From: Pleurocapsa sp. PCC 7319
GTDB lineage: Bacteria > Cyanobacteriota > Cyanobacteriia > Cyanobacteriales > Xenococcaceae
NCBI RefSeq assembly: GCF_000332195.1
Contig: NZ_KB235920.1
Coordinates: forward strand, 18,346-82,345
Direction: 5' to 3'
Length of the DNA: 64,000 bases
Each line of letters begins with the position of its first letter. The stretch's first letter is position 1. Positions 9,558 through 17,984 of the stretch are shown one piece after another. The notes under the pieces were generated by a model, which was given only the letters and a program-made list of their open reading frames with translations, did no database searches and was not told the DNA's origin. Made by a program: the position numbers and the translations under genes.

Positions 9558-9724
9558 GTCAGAAAATTGCTAATTTCAGCAATTTCTAAACTTTGTTTTG
9601 CTTTAATTAATGCTTTGATAAAAGCTTGCTTGTCTTGCCAACCCTGACGAGGTAAAACCGAGCTGGAATCATCTGATTTTTGAGCTGCTGTGGCTACTTT
9701 ATTTGGTATTTGATTAGAGTTCAT
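9554..9724 (-). CDS. 56-residue operon protein, possible accessory of the radical SAM enzyme
   Basis: A short gene between the radical SAM gene (12 bp upstream) and the sensor gene (ATGA overlap downstream), too short for ordinary gene finding. The product begins MNSNQIPNKVATAAQKSDDS and ends KAKQSLEIAEISNFLT, with a low-complexity first half and a helical second half. It has no cysteine and no membrane segment. The tight packing argues that it is translated. In the Pleurocapsa plp system the splicease PlpX needs a small partner, PlpY; this protein stands at a fitting place, but I see no sequence motif that proves the link, and it could equally be a leader-like or linker peptide. Confidence 0.5.
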   Translation of the reverse strand: MNSNQIPNKVATAAQKSDDSSSVLPRQGWQDKQAFIKALIKAKQSLEIAEISNFLT

Positions 9725-9736
9725 CTGAAAAAATAT

Positions 9737-10996
9737 TTACTTTGCTAAAGCGTAAGCAGATTCAGAATTTTGCCAGTTTTCTGGCCACTGAATGTGATCG
9801 CTATTAAAATGAAGCAAATCGTTCTCTGGCAAAGGTGCGTTGAAAGGTTCTTCTATAATGACAAATTCCCCATTATCAAAAGGATTCCCTTTTGCTTTTA
9901 CTTTTAAATAGAATCTTTCTCTGATGTCTTTTTGTGCCTGTTTCAAAGCACGATGATGGCAGTAGGGATTATTCCCACGGCGATCAAAGAAGACATGAGC
10001 CGTCCAAGAACAACCACCTCGACAGAGTTCAGCAAATTCACAGGTTTTACAAAATCCCCACATGTGGTCTGTGCCCTGTTCAGTCCCAGCCTTCAGATTA
10101 AATTTAAGCTCTTCAGTCTGTTCGACTATTTCTCTTAAAGGGCGATCGCGGATATTACCGCCCGTATAAGCAGCCGTAGGTAAAGAAGGACAACCTTTAA
10201 TTTTGCCATCAGCTTCGATACCCAAGGTATTTAAACCCGCTCCGCAACCCTGCCAAAATGTCCATTCATCACTACCACGCAGCAGTCTTTCATAAGGGCC
10301 ATAATAGCCAATATTATTTCCCGCCTGTATGCGAACACCTTCCTGTTTAGCTCGTTTAGCAACACGAGCTAACATGGGATAAATATCTAATAGTTCGTAT
10401 GGTTGCAATAACATGTCTGCATTATCTGCCGCATTACCCATAGGTACAGTTAATTGAATCTGCCAAGCTCTTGCTCCAGCGTCCCTTATTCGTTCGTAAA
10501 TTATTGGGAATTCAGAGGCAGATAAACGGTTTATCTGGGTATTGCAGCCAAAATAGATGCCGACTTCTTTTAGATGGCTCATGGTTCTAAAAGCAGAATG
10601 CCAAGCACCTTTTTTCCCTCGCTGGCGATCGTGGGTTTCTGGTATGCCACCATCGATAGATACAGAAACTGTTTTAATTCCAGCTTCTTTCATTTTTCTG
10701 GCAGTTTCCAAACTGACACCAAATCCACCTGTAGTCATACCGCAGATCATCCCTGCCTCAGTAACAGCCTTGGCAATTTCTAGCCAATCAGAGCGCATAA
10801 AGGCTTCGCCACCGATTAGAGTAACCTCTTTGATTCCTACATCGGCTAGTTGCCGAACCAGATTAAAAGCTTCTTCTGTAGATAGTTCCTTGGTTCTTGC
10901 CTGCCCTGCTCTCGAACCACAGTGACTACAAGCTAGATTGCATTTCAAGGTAATTTCCCAAACTGCATAACTAACTCGTCTGTATTTTTTAGTCAT
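9737..10996 (-). CDS. Radical SAM/SPASM peptide maturase, candidate PlpX-type splicease
   Basis: A 419-residue radical SAM enzyme. The SAM [4Fe-4S] motif is C19NLAC23SHC26, followed by the IGGEAF loop at 61-66. A SPASM-type C-terminal cysteine set is present: Cys251, Cys269, Cys316, Cys319, Cys325, Cys329 and Cys346. It lies directly next to two Nif11-leader precursors whose cores contain LYG or MYG. In Pleurocapsa, PlpX enzymes excise tyramine from an X-Tyr-Gly site of Nif11-leader peptides to leave an alpha-keto-beta-amino acid; context and motif fit that role. The radical SAM/SPASM class is certain; the splicease activity is inferred. Another SPASM crosslinking reaction remains possible. 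Confidence 0.85.
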   Translation of the reverse strand: MTKKYRRVSYAVWEITLKCNLACSHCGSRAGQARTKELSTEEAFNLVRQLADVGIKEVTLIGGEAFMRSDWLEIAKAVTEAGMICGMTTGGFGVSLETARKMKEAGIKTVSVSIDGGIPETHDRQRGKKGAWHSAFRTMSHLKEVGIYFGCNTQINRLSASEFPIIYERIRDAGARAWQIQLTVPMGNAADNADMLLQPYELLDIYPMLARVAKRAKQEGVRIQAGNNIGYYGPYERLLRGSDEWTFWQGCGAGLNTLGIEADGKIKGCPSLPTAAYTGGNIRDRPLREIVEQTEELKFNLKAGTEQGTDHMWGFCKTCEFAELCRGGCSWTAHVFFDRRGNNPYCHHRALKQAQKDIRERFYLKVKAKGNPFDNGEFVIIEEPFNAPLPENDLLHFNSDHIQWPENWQNSESAYALAK

Positions 10997-11032
10997 TTAT
11001 CTTATTGTCTGTTAAGTTATTTAATCGAGATT

Positions 11033-11341
11033 CTATATTGGTAAACCATACAGAGGTCTGATAGGAAATAATGGTTCTTCATCTAATAACTCAAAAATAG
11101 ATAAATCAACTCCACCACTTACCGCCGTTAATTCTGCTTCACTTAATTCACCATTATTAGATTCAGATGTTGCTAAAATCTGCTCTTTAGCAATTTCCCA
11201 TTCTTGATTTGTAAATTCAAAACCAGCAGCTTGGATAATTTTCTGACGTTCTTCTGCTGAAGCTGTATTTTCGAGTTGAGTACGAAATTGCTTATCCGTA
11301 GATACTCGTTCATAAAATGATTTTGCGTTTTCGATAGACAT
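11033..11341 (-). CDS. Nif11-leader RiPP precursor with LYG core motif
   Basis: A 102-residue precursor. Residues 1-75 are a Nif11-type leader (MSIENAKSFYERVSTDKQFR, then AAGFEFTNQEWEIAKEQI), ending in the cleavage motif AELTAVSGG. The core of about 25 residues is hydrophobic and acidic and ends FPIRPLYGLPI, giving one X-Tyr-Gly site three residues before the end. A good ribosome site (GGAG, 8 bp before ATG) supports the start. The neighbouring radical SAM/SPASM gene is 36 bp downstream. If that enzyme is a splicease, tyramine would be removed from Leu-Tyr-Gly and the C39 exporter would cut after GG. Confidence 0.85.
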   Translation of the reverse strand: MSIENAKSFYERVSTDKQFRTQLENTASAEERQKIIQAAGFEFTNQEWEIAKEQILATSESNNGELSEAELTAVSGGVDLSIFELLDEEPLFPIRPLYGLPI

Positions 11342-11406
11342 AGTTTTTCTCCATAATTTACGGACTTTTCTTTAAAGGATGAAAACCTTTGCAAAGCTTA
11401 TTATTT

Positions 11407-11442
11407 TTGGCTATTTTAGAGAAGGCACTCTTTAATAGCCAA
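11407..11442 (-). promoter_or_regulatory. Inverted repeat between the two Nif11 precursor genes
   Basis: TTGGCTATT at 11407-11415 is mirrored by AATAGCCAA at 11434-11442, a perfect 9-bp stem with an 18-nt loop. It sits between the MYG precursor and the LYG precursor in the transcribed strand. No T-run follows on the minus strand, so a simple terminator is unlikely; an mRNA processing or stabilising hairpin that sets the ratio of the two peptides is possible. Confidence 0.4.
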
Positions 11443-11452
11443 AGGCTAAGTA

Positions 11453-11749
11453 TTATCCCCCCCACCTAGGCCAAGGAAATTCATTATCCCAAGGAAAAAC
11501 TACGCCATACATTGCTGCTACAGCACCACCTGCGATCGCTTCAAGTTCTTCTTCATTCAATTCCTCATTAGACCTAGCAGCTTGAATTTCTGTCATCGCT
11601 TGCTGCCATTCCTCGGCAGTGAAATCATAGCCAGAGTCTTTAATTAGTTGTTGGCGTTCTTCTTTAGATAATTCTGCTTCAAATGGTGTGCGAAAGGATG
11701 CATCATCGGTCATTCTTTGGTAAAAAGCTTTTGCACTTTCAATAGACAT
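11453..11749 (-). CDS. Nif11-leader RiPP precursor with MYG core motif
   Basis: A 98-residue precursor with a Nif11-type leader (MSIESAKAFYQRMTDDASFR, DSGYDFTAEEWQQAM) and the cleavage site EEELEAIAGG. The core of 23 residues begins AVAAMYGVVFPW and ends PWPRWGG. Met-Tyr-Gly right after a small-residue stretch closely resembles the published PlpA3 spliceotide substrates. The core is rich in Trp and Pro, unlike the sister peptide at 11033, although leaders are about half identical. AGGAG lies 8 bp before the ATG. It should be modified by the radical SAM/SPASM enzyme at 9737 and exported by the C39 transporter. Confidence 0.87.
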   Translation of the reverse strand: MSIESAKAFYQRMTDDASFRTPFEAELSKEERQQLIKDSGYDFTAEEWQQAMTEIQAARSNEELNEEELEAIAGGAVAAMYGVVFPWDNEFPWPRWGG

Positions 11750-11883
11750 GAGTCTTTCTCCTGGATTATTAATTAATTGGACAAATTTTTACTATTCAAT
11801 ATGAAGCTAGAGAATAGTTATTCGGTCGTAAACTATGAAAAGTAAAATTAAGCTTCAATGAAATTATGCTAAGAAAATAGCGA

Positions 11884-13341
11884 TTATTTTAGCTTTGGCT
11901 CATCGTCCAAAACTCCTTTCTCAAACATCAGATTAAGATAATAATTTGTGAAAGCGGAAGAAATGTTATTTTGTTCAAGAATAGAAACAATTTCTCTAGC
12001 AGTTCTGTTACCCTTGTGAATAATTGCACCTAATTCACGAAGAGAAAAATCATGTTTGAACTTAAAAGTTTTAAATTTAGTTGTTAATTGAAAACCATCT
12101 TCAAAACTTTCATATCTAAGATCGCGACGAAAATTAATGACATCATTTGGTTTGATTGTTAGAGACATATTATCCCTTATCATTCTTTCAAGAAGAGCTT
12201 TCAGCTCATCAATATCATCAAAAGTTCCCTCATCATACGTTATATAGCCTAGAGGCCAGCGTTCATTTGCATTACAAGGACTTATGAGCTTAACACTGCG
12301 GTCTACCATGTTAAATAAAAATCCAGACACACAAGCAATTGTTCCCTGTTCAGGAAATTCGTCATCTTCTTCTCCTCTGCTGATATTTCTTTCACGTACT
12401 CTTCCACTATTGGCTTTGTTTTTTTTTGCTTCTTTATTTTGGAGAACCAAATTTACAAAAGCTAACTCCTTAGCGCTAAATTCTTTATGGACTCGATCAA
12501 GCATATTCAAAGAAAGAATAGAAAATCTATTAAGCGGACACCCTCTTTCTCTGGAAAGCTTTAGAAGTGAACGAGTACGAGCAATATCTTTAAGAGGTTG
12601 TGCAGTAGTAGTTTGAGGGAACAAACCAAAAGTTTCATAAAAATCGAGACAAAATTTTTCATAATCTGGGTTGTCAAGTGGATCGCTTGCCCAATAACAA
12701 AAACCAGCACCAGCAGACTGCCCCAGGGTTTCTTTCATTAATTCCAGTACTTCACGCCATAATTGCGCATTCTCTGAATTATATAAAAAGATATCGCCCA
12801 GACGAGGAGCAGAGACACCACAAAACCAACATCCAATCGAACATCCTTTACTAAGTTCAAATGAAACTGGAGCGTGCATAATTGCATCTTGTACTCCTTT
12901 TTTAAACTGACTTGTAGTACGAGAGATTTGTTGTTCACGCCATGCTTTATAATGGGGTTCAATTGAAGCAGCAGCAATAGATTTTAGTCGTTTAAGTTCT
13001 TTAGAACTTTCAGTTTGTTTTGAAGATTGTTTTAGATTCGTGAAAATGTTGGCTAACTCACTATTCTTTTTACTACTATTTTCTTCCCATAAAGGTTCAA
13101 CTTCATTTAAATTAACTTGTAAGCCATGATAATTAATAGCTTCATAAGGTTTAGCAGATACCCAACTTTGAAAAGATGGATCTGCTGTCCATCTTTCTAA
13201 AAAACGCTTTATATTACTTGCACGTACTATTTTAAACTCTTTAGGATTCTCTAATTTTGTATTTCGGTTATCCTTAGTACAAGAAATAACCTTATCTGAG
13301 TTACTATTAGAAATATTGATTTTGGTTACCATATTTTTCAA
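11884..13341 (-). CDS. PoyD-type radical SAM peptide epimerase
   Basis: A 485-residue radical SAM protein with FELSKGCSIGCWFCGVSA (161-178; cluster cysteines Cys167, Cys171, Cys174), which is the hallmark of the PoyD/OspD/PlpD family of RiPP amino acid epimerases that turn L residues into D residues. Candidate hydrogen-donor cysteines are Cys337 (IACVSGF) and Cys356 (LISPCNANERWPLGY). The N-terminal 150 residues are variable and polar. It sits between an NHLP precursor (94 bp upstream) and two Nif11 precursors. The NHLP peptide is the nearest likely substrate, but Nif11 cores could be epimerised too. The family call is firm; the substrate is inferred. Confidence 0.88.
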   Translation of the reverse strand: MKNMVTKINISNSNSDKVISCTKDNRNTKLENPKEFKIVRASNIKRFLERWTADPSFQSWVSAKPYEAINYHGLQVNLNEVEPLWEENSSKKNSELANIFTNLKQSSKQTESSKELKRLKSIAAASIEPHYKAWREQQISRTTSQFKKGVQDAIMHAPVSFELSKGCSIGCWFCGVSAPRLGDIFLYNSENAQLWREVLELMKETLGQSAGAGFCYWASDPLDNPDYEKFCLDFYETFGLFPQTTTAQPLKDIARTRSLLKLSRERGCPLNRFSILSLNMLDRVHKEFSAKELAFVNLVLQNKEAKKNKANSGRVRERNISRGEEDDEFPEQGTIACVSGFLFNMVDRSVKLISPCNANERWPLGYITYDEGTFDDIDELKALLERMIRDNMSLTIKPNDVINFRRDLRYESFEDGFQLTTKFKTFKFKHDFSLRELGAIIHKGNRTAREIVSILEQNNISSAFTNYYLNLMFEKGVLDDEPKLK

Positions 13342-13434
13342 AAAAAGCTAACGAGTAAATATTAAAAGTTCTTAGCTATTACTTGTTTTTTACTGCAAGC
13401 AATAGCTACACTTATAATTGGAAAAAGAGAGTAT

Positions 13435-13770
13435 TTAATTTGAATCTGAACCTACTATAGCTCCTTCATCATCATTCGTAACAAAATACCATCCTCCTGC
13501 AATAGCTTCTAATGCTTCATCAGACAACTCTTCTGAAACATCAGGTTTTTTTGGTATGACTAGATAGTAAGTATCATTAGATTCTTCAAGGACTTGAATA
13601 TTTGTAGATTCTGGTATTTCTTGATTAAATTCACTCGCAAAAACTTTTCTAGGATTGCTCATTAATTCTTGTCTAAAGTCATCATTTTGCCAGGCTTTTG
13701 CAACTAAAGTTGCTTCAATTTCAGTTCTTGATTTTTGAGAATTTTGATTTGCGCCTTGTTGGTTTTCCAT
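13435..13770 (-). CDS. NHLP-leader RiPP precursor
   Basis: A 111-residue precursor. The leader shows nitrile-hydratase alpha-subunit-like features: TLVAKAWQNDDFRQELMSNP and STNIQVLEESNDTYYLVIP, which match the NHLP class. It ends SDEALEAIAGG, and the remaining core has 18 residues beginning WYFVTNDDEG and ending VGSDSN. This short polar core carries no X-Tyr-Gly site and no cysteine, so lanthionine or splicease chemistry is unlikely; epimerisation by the adjacent PoyD-type enzyme is the best guess. AGAGGAA lies about 10 bp before the ATG. It is the first gene of the minus-strand array. Confidence 0.85.
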   Translation of the reverse strand: MENQQGANQNSQKSRTEIEATLVAKAWQNDDFRQELMSNPRKVFASEFNQEIPESTNIQVLEESNDTYYLVIPKKPDVSEELSDEALEAIAGGWYFVTNDDEGAIVGSDSN

Positions 13771-13934
13771 AGGTTACTTATTCCTCTGGTTTTAAATTAT
13801 TTTACTGTAATTAATATATTTTTTTTTATTATTTAAATCAATATTAATTATTTAGTTAAAAATTGCATTTGTTTCTTCAATCTTGCATAAAGATTAATAT
13901 AATTTTGTATTTTTCATATAAACATATGTCATTG

Positions 13935-13964
13935 AAAAATAATAATATGCATATTATTATTTTT
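13935..13964. promoter_or_regulatory. 30-bp perfect palindrome in the divergent promoter region
   Basis: The 241-bp gap between the divergent precursor gene and the oxygenase-like gene is very AT-rich. Inside it, 13935-13964 is a perfect palindrome around ATATGCATAT, each arm 15 bp. It ends 47 bp before the 14012 start codon. It may be an operator or a cruciform-prone promoter element. I cannot fix -35/-10 boxes with confidence in such AT-rich DNA. Confidence 0.45.
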
Positions 13965-14011
13965 ATCTGGTGAAGAAAGACTAGTAAAAAAGAATAATCA
14001 AGGAGTCAGTA

Positions 14012-14950
14012 ATGTCAAAAAAAGCTGTTGTTGAACTTTTGACAAATAATAAAACCAAAGAAATGGTAAGAGCTACTACTGCTTTCAAAGAAGTTGCGAA
14101 TATCGGTCGTAAAAATAACCTATTTTTTACTAATTATGAATATGAAAAAGTTCTTGAAGAAGTAGTTAAGTATATCAATAAAAAAAGAAATAAAAAAGAA
14201 AATATAATTTCTCTCGAACAATCATATGACAATAAAAATAATTTTTCTGCTGAATGTTATGAATTTAATTTAAGAGATATAAAAGAATTTAAAGCACTGC
14301 TTAATGAATTAGATAAAATAAAAATAAAACCTAACGCAGCTGATCTAAGTCTGTTTAACAAAACATTTAAAGATGAGGATTTAAATTTTACTTCTATTTC
14401 TCCAGATTCAGAAAATTTTCAAGCTAAATACAAAGAAATTATGGATTATATTTCTATAAAATCAAAGTGTTTTTCTGAACAAAAAAAATTTAATCGTCGT
14501 GATTTTCATTTAATAGGTTTAGACAACTATGTTAATGAAGAACTTTATGAAGATTATTTTCAGTCTAAGCTAAACATAGTAAGAATTCTCTCAAATTTTT
14601 TTGATGCTGAAGTAAAACTTTCAGGTAGTTTTTGCTATCCTCCAAATGCCTACAGACTTTGGCATACTAATGAAGAAGCAGCAGGTTGGAGAATGTACGT
14701 AATTGATTTCGACGAACCAGAAATACTAAAAAGCGGTTCTTCATTTTTCCGCTATATGCATCCTGAAACTAAGAAGATAGTTGATTTAGAAGATAAACCA
14801 AAGTTAGTTAGATTTTTTAAAATAGAGAACCAGAAAGATAGATTATTCTGGCATTGTATCGTCAATAGATCCAAAACTTTTAGATGGAGTTATGGGTTTA
14901 AAGTTCCAGATAATTGGATGGAAAAAATCAAACTACATACATCAAAGTAA
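14012..14950 (+). CDS. Nif11-like N-terminus fused to a possible Fe(II)/2-oxoglutarate oxygenase
   Basis: A 312-residue protein. Residues 1-52 (MSKKAVVELLTNNKTKEMVR ... NLFFTNYEYEKVLEEV) have the spacing of a Nif11 leader fold but no GG site. Residues 200-300 contain RLWHTNEEAAGWRMY (His218), SFFRYMHPET, and FWHCIVNRSKTFRWSYGF (His281, Arg291, Ser293), an arrangement like the two histidines and R-x-S of the double-stranded beta-helix oxygenases; the usual acidic second ligand after His218 is Asn220. Codons are very AT-rich compared with neighbours. AAGGAG lies 10 bp upstream of the ATG. It is divergent from the RiPP array and could be a tailoring hydroxylase. The oxygenase assignment is tentative. 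Confidence 0.5.
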   Translation: MSKKAVVELLTNNKTKEMVRATTAFKEVANIGRKNNLFFTNYEYEKVLEEVVKYINKKRNKKENIISLEQSYDNKNNFSAECYEFNLRDIKEFKALLNELDKIKIKPNAADLSLFNKTFKDEDLNFTSISPDSENFQAKYKEIMDYISIKSKCFSEQKKFNRRDFHLIGLDNYVNEELYEDYFQSKLNIVRILSNFFDAEVKLSGSFCYPPNAYRLWHTNEEAAGWRMYVIDFDEPEILKSGSSFFRYMHPETKKIVDLEDKPKLVRFFKIENQKDRLFWHCIVNRSKTFRWSYGFKVPDNWMEKIKLHTSK

Positions 14951-15034
14951 TAAGGAATATATTAACTTTCTAACATAAAATATCTGGGCATTGCATAATT
15001 TGAGTAAGTGCAATGCTCATCCTTAAATAAGCGT

Positions 15035-15814
15035 TTAATAACCCCGATGTATTTTACGCCAAACTTTCGGTGTCGTATCTCTATATTGACGAAACTGACG
15101 ATAGAAATGACTAGGATTAAAATACCCTACTTCCTCAGCGATCGTCTCTAATGAATAATTAGTTCCCTTAAGTAAAGCTTCAGCAGCAGCCAGACGACGT
15201 TTGATAATCCAGCAATGAAGTGATGTTCCTGTTTGACGTTTTACTAAATTAGTGAGATAGCATTTAGAATAGCCCATTGCATTTGCCACATCTATCAAGC
15301 TAATTGATTCCTGATAATGAGCTTCGATATAGTCAAAAATTTCTTGTATTTTCGGATCTTGAGAAGAAGGTAAAATCGAATTAGTCTCAGTTTCAGGCTT
15401 AATTTCTGATCGCTTATACTTTTTTGTGTAAAATTCTTTGAGGGCTTCTCTTTTTCTTAGCTGTGCCGCGATCGCTCCCAAAAATTCCTCTTCTGTAGAA
15501 GCTTTTGATAAATAATCGTCTGCTCCTAATTGCATACCTTGTCGGAATTCCGCCCTATTAATATTACTCGTTAATAGAATAAAGGGAATAATTGCTGTAG
15601 TCGGTTCTTGGCGTAAGGTTTTGAGTACTCCGTAACCGTTAAGTTCTGGCAAAAGAATATCGCAAACTACTAATTCTGGTAGTTGCTCTTGTGCTTTTTG
15701 AACTCCCATGTAGCCATCTGTAGCTTCAATTCCTTTAAATCCTCCTGTTTCCAGACATCCTAGGAAATTTTCTCTGGCTTTTATTTCATCTTCAATCACT
15801 AAAACTTTTATCAT
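15035..15814 (-). CDS. REC-AraC response regulator
   Basis: A 259-residue transcription regulator. Residues 1-125 are a receiver domain with acidic residues in VIEDE, phosphoacceptor Asp52 (VVCDILLPELNG), the threonine in ILLTSN and the lysine in YLSKAS. Residues 155-259 are an AraC-type DNA-binding domain with two helix-turn-helix units (LIDVANAMGYSKCYLTNLVK and LETIAEEVGYFNPSHFYRQF). No sensor kinase gene adjoins it. It could regulate the neighbouring RTX gene or the RiPP array, but no binding site can be assigned from the sequence. Confidence 0.9.
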   Translation of the reverse strand: MIKVLVIEDEIKARENFLGCLETGGFKGIEATDGYMGVQKAQEQLPELVVCDILLPELNGYGVLKTLRQEPTTAIIPFILLTSNINRAEFRQGMQLGADDYLSKASTEEEFLGAIAAQLRKREALKEFYTKKYKRSEIKPETETNSILPSSQDPKIQEIFDYIEAHYQESISLIDVANAMGYSKCYLTNLVKRQTGTSLHCWIIKRRLAAAEALLKGTNYSLETIAEEVGYFNPSHFYRQFRQYRDTTPKVWRKIHRGY

Positions 15815-16098
15815 TATTCTTACTCTAAATTCTGGATGATTATGCGTAAATGTGAGGATTTAATCGATGAATATTGATGAAATATGGAAAAGTATTACTT
15901 GCAAAATTTAACCAAGTATCATTATTACTATTGCCATGTATCTCATCTGTGAAATTATCAGCATTGAAGGTAGATACCAGCTCGAACTTAAAGGCTTCAA
16001 GCTGTTTTCAAGAAATGGCTCGGTGTTGGAGATCATGACAAATATGTGTTTAGGGCATCTTTTGAGCGATCGCCTGATGAGAAGGACGAAAGTTTGCA

Positions 16099-16224
16099 AT
16101 GCAAGAACTAATTTTAACTACAGTTTCAGAACTAAAAAAACACTGGCAGGATAGTCCTTTCGGTGAAGATTTTCTTAATATCGACACATGCGATCGCCGT
16201 AATTTAATTAGAAGAGTTCAATGA
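16099..16224 (+). CDS. Small 41-residue ORF, possibly a gene remnant
   Basis: The gap 15815-16248 holds no complete gene. A short ORF here begins MQELILTTVSELKKHWQDSP and ends RRNLIRRVQ, a composition that looks coding. AAGGA lies about 14 bp upstream. Just before it, in another frame (about 15996-16107), lies WLGVGDHDKYVFRASFERSP, also coding-like and open to the same region. The two could be parts of one decayed gene with a frameshift. I do not recognise a family. Confidence 0.25.
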   Translation: MQELILTTVSELKKHWQDSPFGEDFLNIDTCDRRNLIRRVQ

Positions 16225-16248
16225 GGTTGTTATTTCTAAGCCTCTTCG

Positions 16249-17547
16249 TCAAAATTCTTCTGTGGGAAAAGCAAAATAAGCAATTCCTTCGTACTCAAAT
16301 TCAGCTAGATTGTCTTCTACGTTATCCCTTTCTGCTGCCGAGGGAGTATAAAAATGTGCTCCTGTATCGGCATTGAAAAAGCGATAGATGGGAATTGTTC
16401 CCTCTATCTGGGTATCGAATGCAGAAAAAACTTCACCCTTAAAGCTAAAGTTATCCAATTCCTCAACAGCTTCTTTTTCTGTTTCCGAAGTAGTATAAAG
16501 ATGAACCCCAGTATCTTGATTCAGAAAACTATAGACAGGAACAGCTCCCTCTGCCCCAGACAGAGGATCTAATACATTGTAAGATTCTCCTTCAAAACTG
16601 AAGTGATCTAAATTTTGAACGGAGTCTCGTTCATTTTCGTCTACTGTATAAAAGTGAACTCCTGAATTATTGTTAAAAAAACGATAGACAGTTATTTCTG
16701 CCTCATCTCCGGCAACTTCAGGGATAGTTTGCTCGGCAAAAAAGTCAATAATATCTAGGGAATTAGCATTGTTGATGAACTCTATAAAGCCAGAACCAGG
16801 ATTGCCCTCTGCATCAAAAAAATTAGAGACAGTTAAGTCGTCAGCAGGTTCAGCTACACCATCACGGTTAAGATCGATAATTAATTCTGTATCAGATTTA
16901 AACAGTCCTACTATGCCTTCTTGGGGTAAGGATAATGCGATCGCAGAATCTCCATAGGTAGCAGGATCTTCAAAAACTTCTATGGTTGAAAAAGAACTAC
17001 GTATTGCATCAAAGTCACTAGTGGAATCCTCAATAATTAAAGTATCAAATTCTCCTGAAACGTCAACAATTTCACTACCACCGGAAAATTCACGAGATAA
17101 AAGGTATACATCATTACCTTCCCCTCCTTCTAGGATATCTCTACCCCCGATAAAATTATTGAAGATACCAGACTCATCTTGACGAATGGTTCCCCCATAA
17201 AGTACATCATCTCCTGTTCCACCAAACAGGAGATCGTTTCCCTCCTCACCATATAAAAAGTCATTTCCCAAACCACCATTCAAAGTATCATTGCCACCTT
17301 CAGCTTCGAAAGATGCAATTCCATCAAGAATTGGAGTATCACTATTAATTTCATCATTTCTTTCCCCAATACCACCTAGGATTAGATCATCTCCCTCAAG
17401 TCCAGCTAGACTATCGTTTCCTAATCCTCCTGAAAGGGTTTCGTTTTCTGCGCCTCCTCTCAAATCGTCATTTCCTTCTGTTCCTTCAATAAACAGATTC
17501 ATTTCTTCGTCCATGTCAAACCTCTTGTTCAAAATATGATTTTGCAA
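16249..17547 (-). CDS. RTX-type calcium-binding protein with three DUF5648 repeats
   Basis: A 432-residue acidic protein. Residues 22-130 carry RTX nonapeptides (GTEGNDDLRGG, GGLGNDSLAG, GGLGNDFLYG, GGTGDDVLYGG) that bind calcium and mark type I secretion substrates. Residues about 285-425 hold three copies of a DUF5648-like unit (VYRFFNNNSGVHFYT, VYSFLNQDTGVHLYT, IYRFFNADTGAHFYT). There is no N-terminal signal peptide. It is probably secreted or surface-bound; its function is unknown. An internal ATG (MDEEMNLF) is an alternative start 11 codons in. No type I exporter gene adjoins it, apart from the distant NHLM exporter. Confidence 0.85.
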   Translation of the reverse strand: MQNHILNKRFDMDEEMNLFIEGTEGNDDLRGGAENETLSGGLGNDSLAGLEGDDLILGGIGERNDEINSDTPILDGIASFEAEGGNDTLNGGLGNDFLYGEEGNDLLFGGTGDDVLYGGTIRQDESGIFNNFIGGRDILEGGEGNDVYLLSREFSGGSEIVDVSGEFDTLIIEDSTSDFDAIRSSFSTIEVFEDPATYGDSAIALSLPQEGIVGLFKSDTELIIDLNRDGVAEPADDLTVSNFFDAEGNPGSGFIEFINNANSLDIIDFFAEQTIPEVAGDEAEITVYRFFNNNSGVHFYTVDENERDSVQNLDHFSFEGESYNVLDPLSGAEGAVPVYSFLNQDTGVHLYTTSETEKEAVEELDNFSFKGEVFSAFDTQIEGTIPIYRFFNADTGAHFYTPSAAERDNVEDNLAEFEYEGIAYFAFPTEEF

Positions 17548-17984
17548 TTTATTGATTAAGAAATTTTTCGATATTTACCTCTGCATAGATGCGATGAATC
17601 AACTAAGTGGAAAATAAGTCAAATCTTCAGAGAATTTAGAATTTGTCAGAACTAGATAGCCAAAATCATTCAAAAGCTCTGTCAAATAAACTTTTTTTTG
17701 TGTTTAAGCATCATGAAATAGGATTTCTAATTTTTCTATTTCTTGGAGAATTTTTTTTTGCGCTCATTAAAAGTATGACGATAGCTTTTGCATCAGAACA
17801 TTTAACAGCCCAAATATGTAACCCTATGAAGTTGAGAGACAGCTATGGAATTACAGTGTGGAAAGTTCATGTTCTGGACTTGAAGATAATAAATTCTTAA
17901 TCTCAGCTTATCTGAATCCACCTTTAGCTAACTAAATTTGACAGTTTACCCAGCATTATTTTGAAATGTCTTTGATTTTACTAT

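Noticed and set aside
17643..17900. 85-codon plus-strand frame in the AT-rich gap
   Set aside because: TTG start and a composition dominated by T-rich runs; a hydrophobic stretch alone is not enough evidence.
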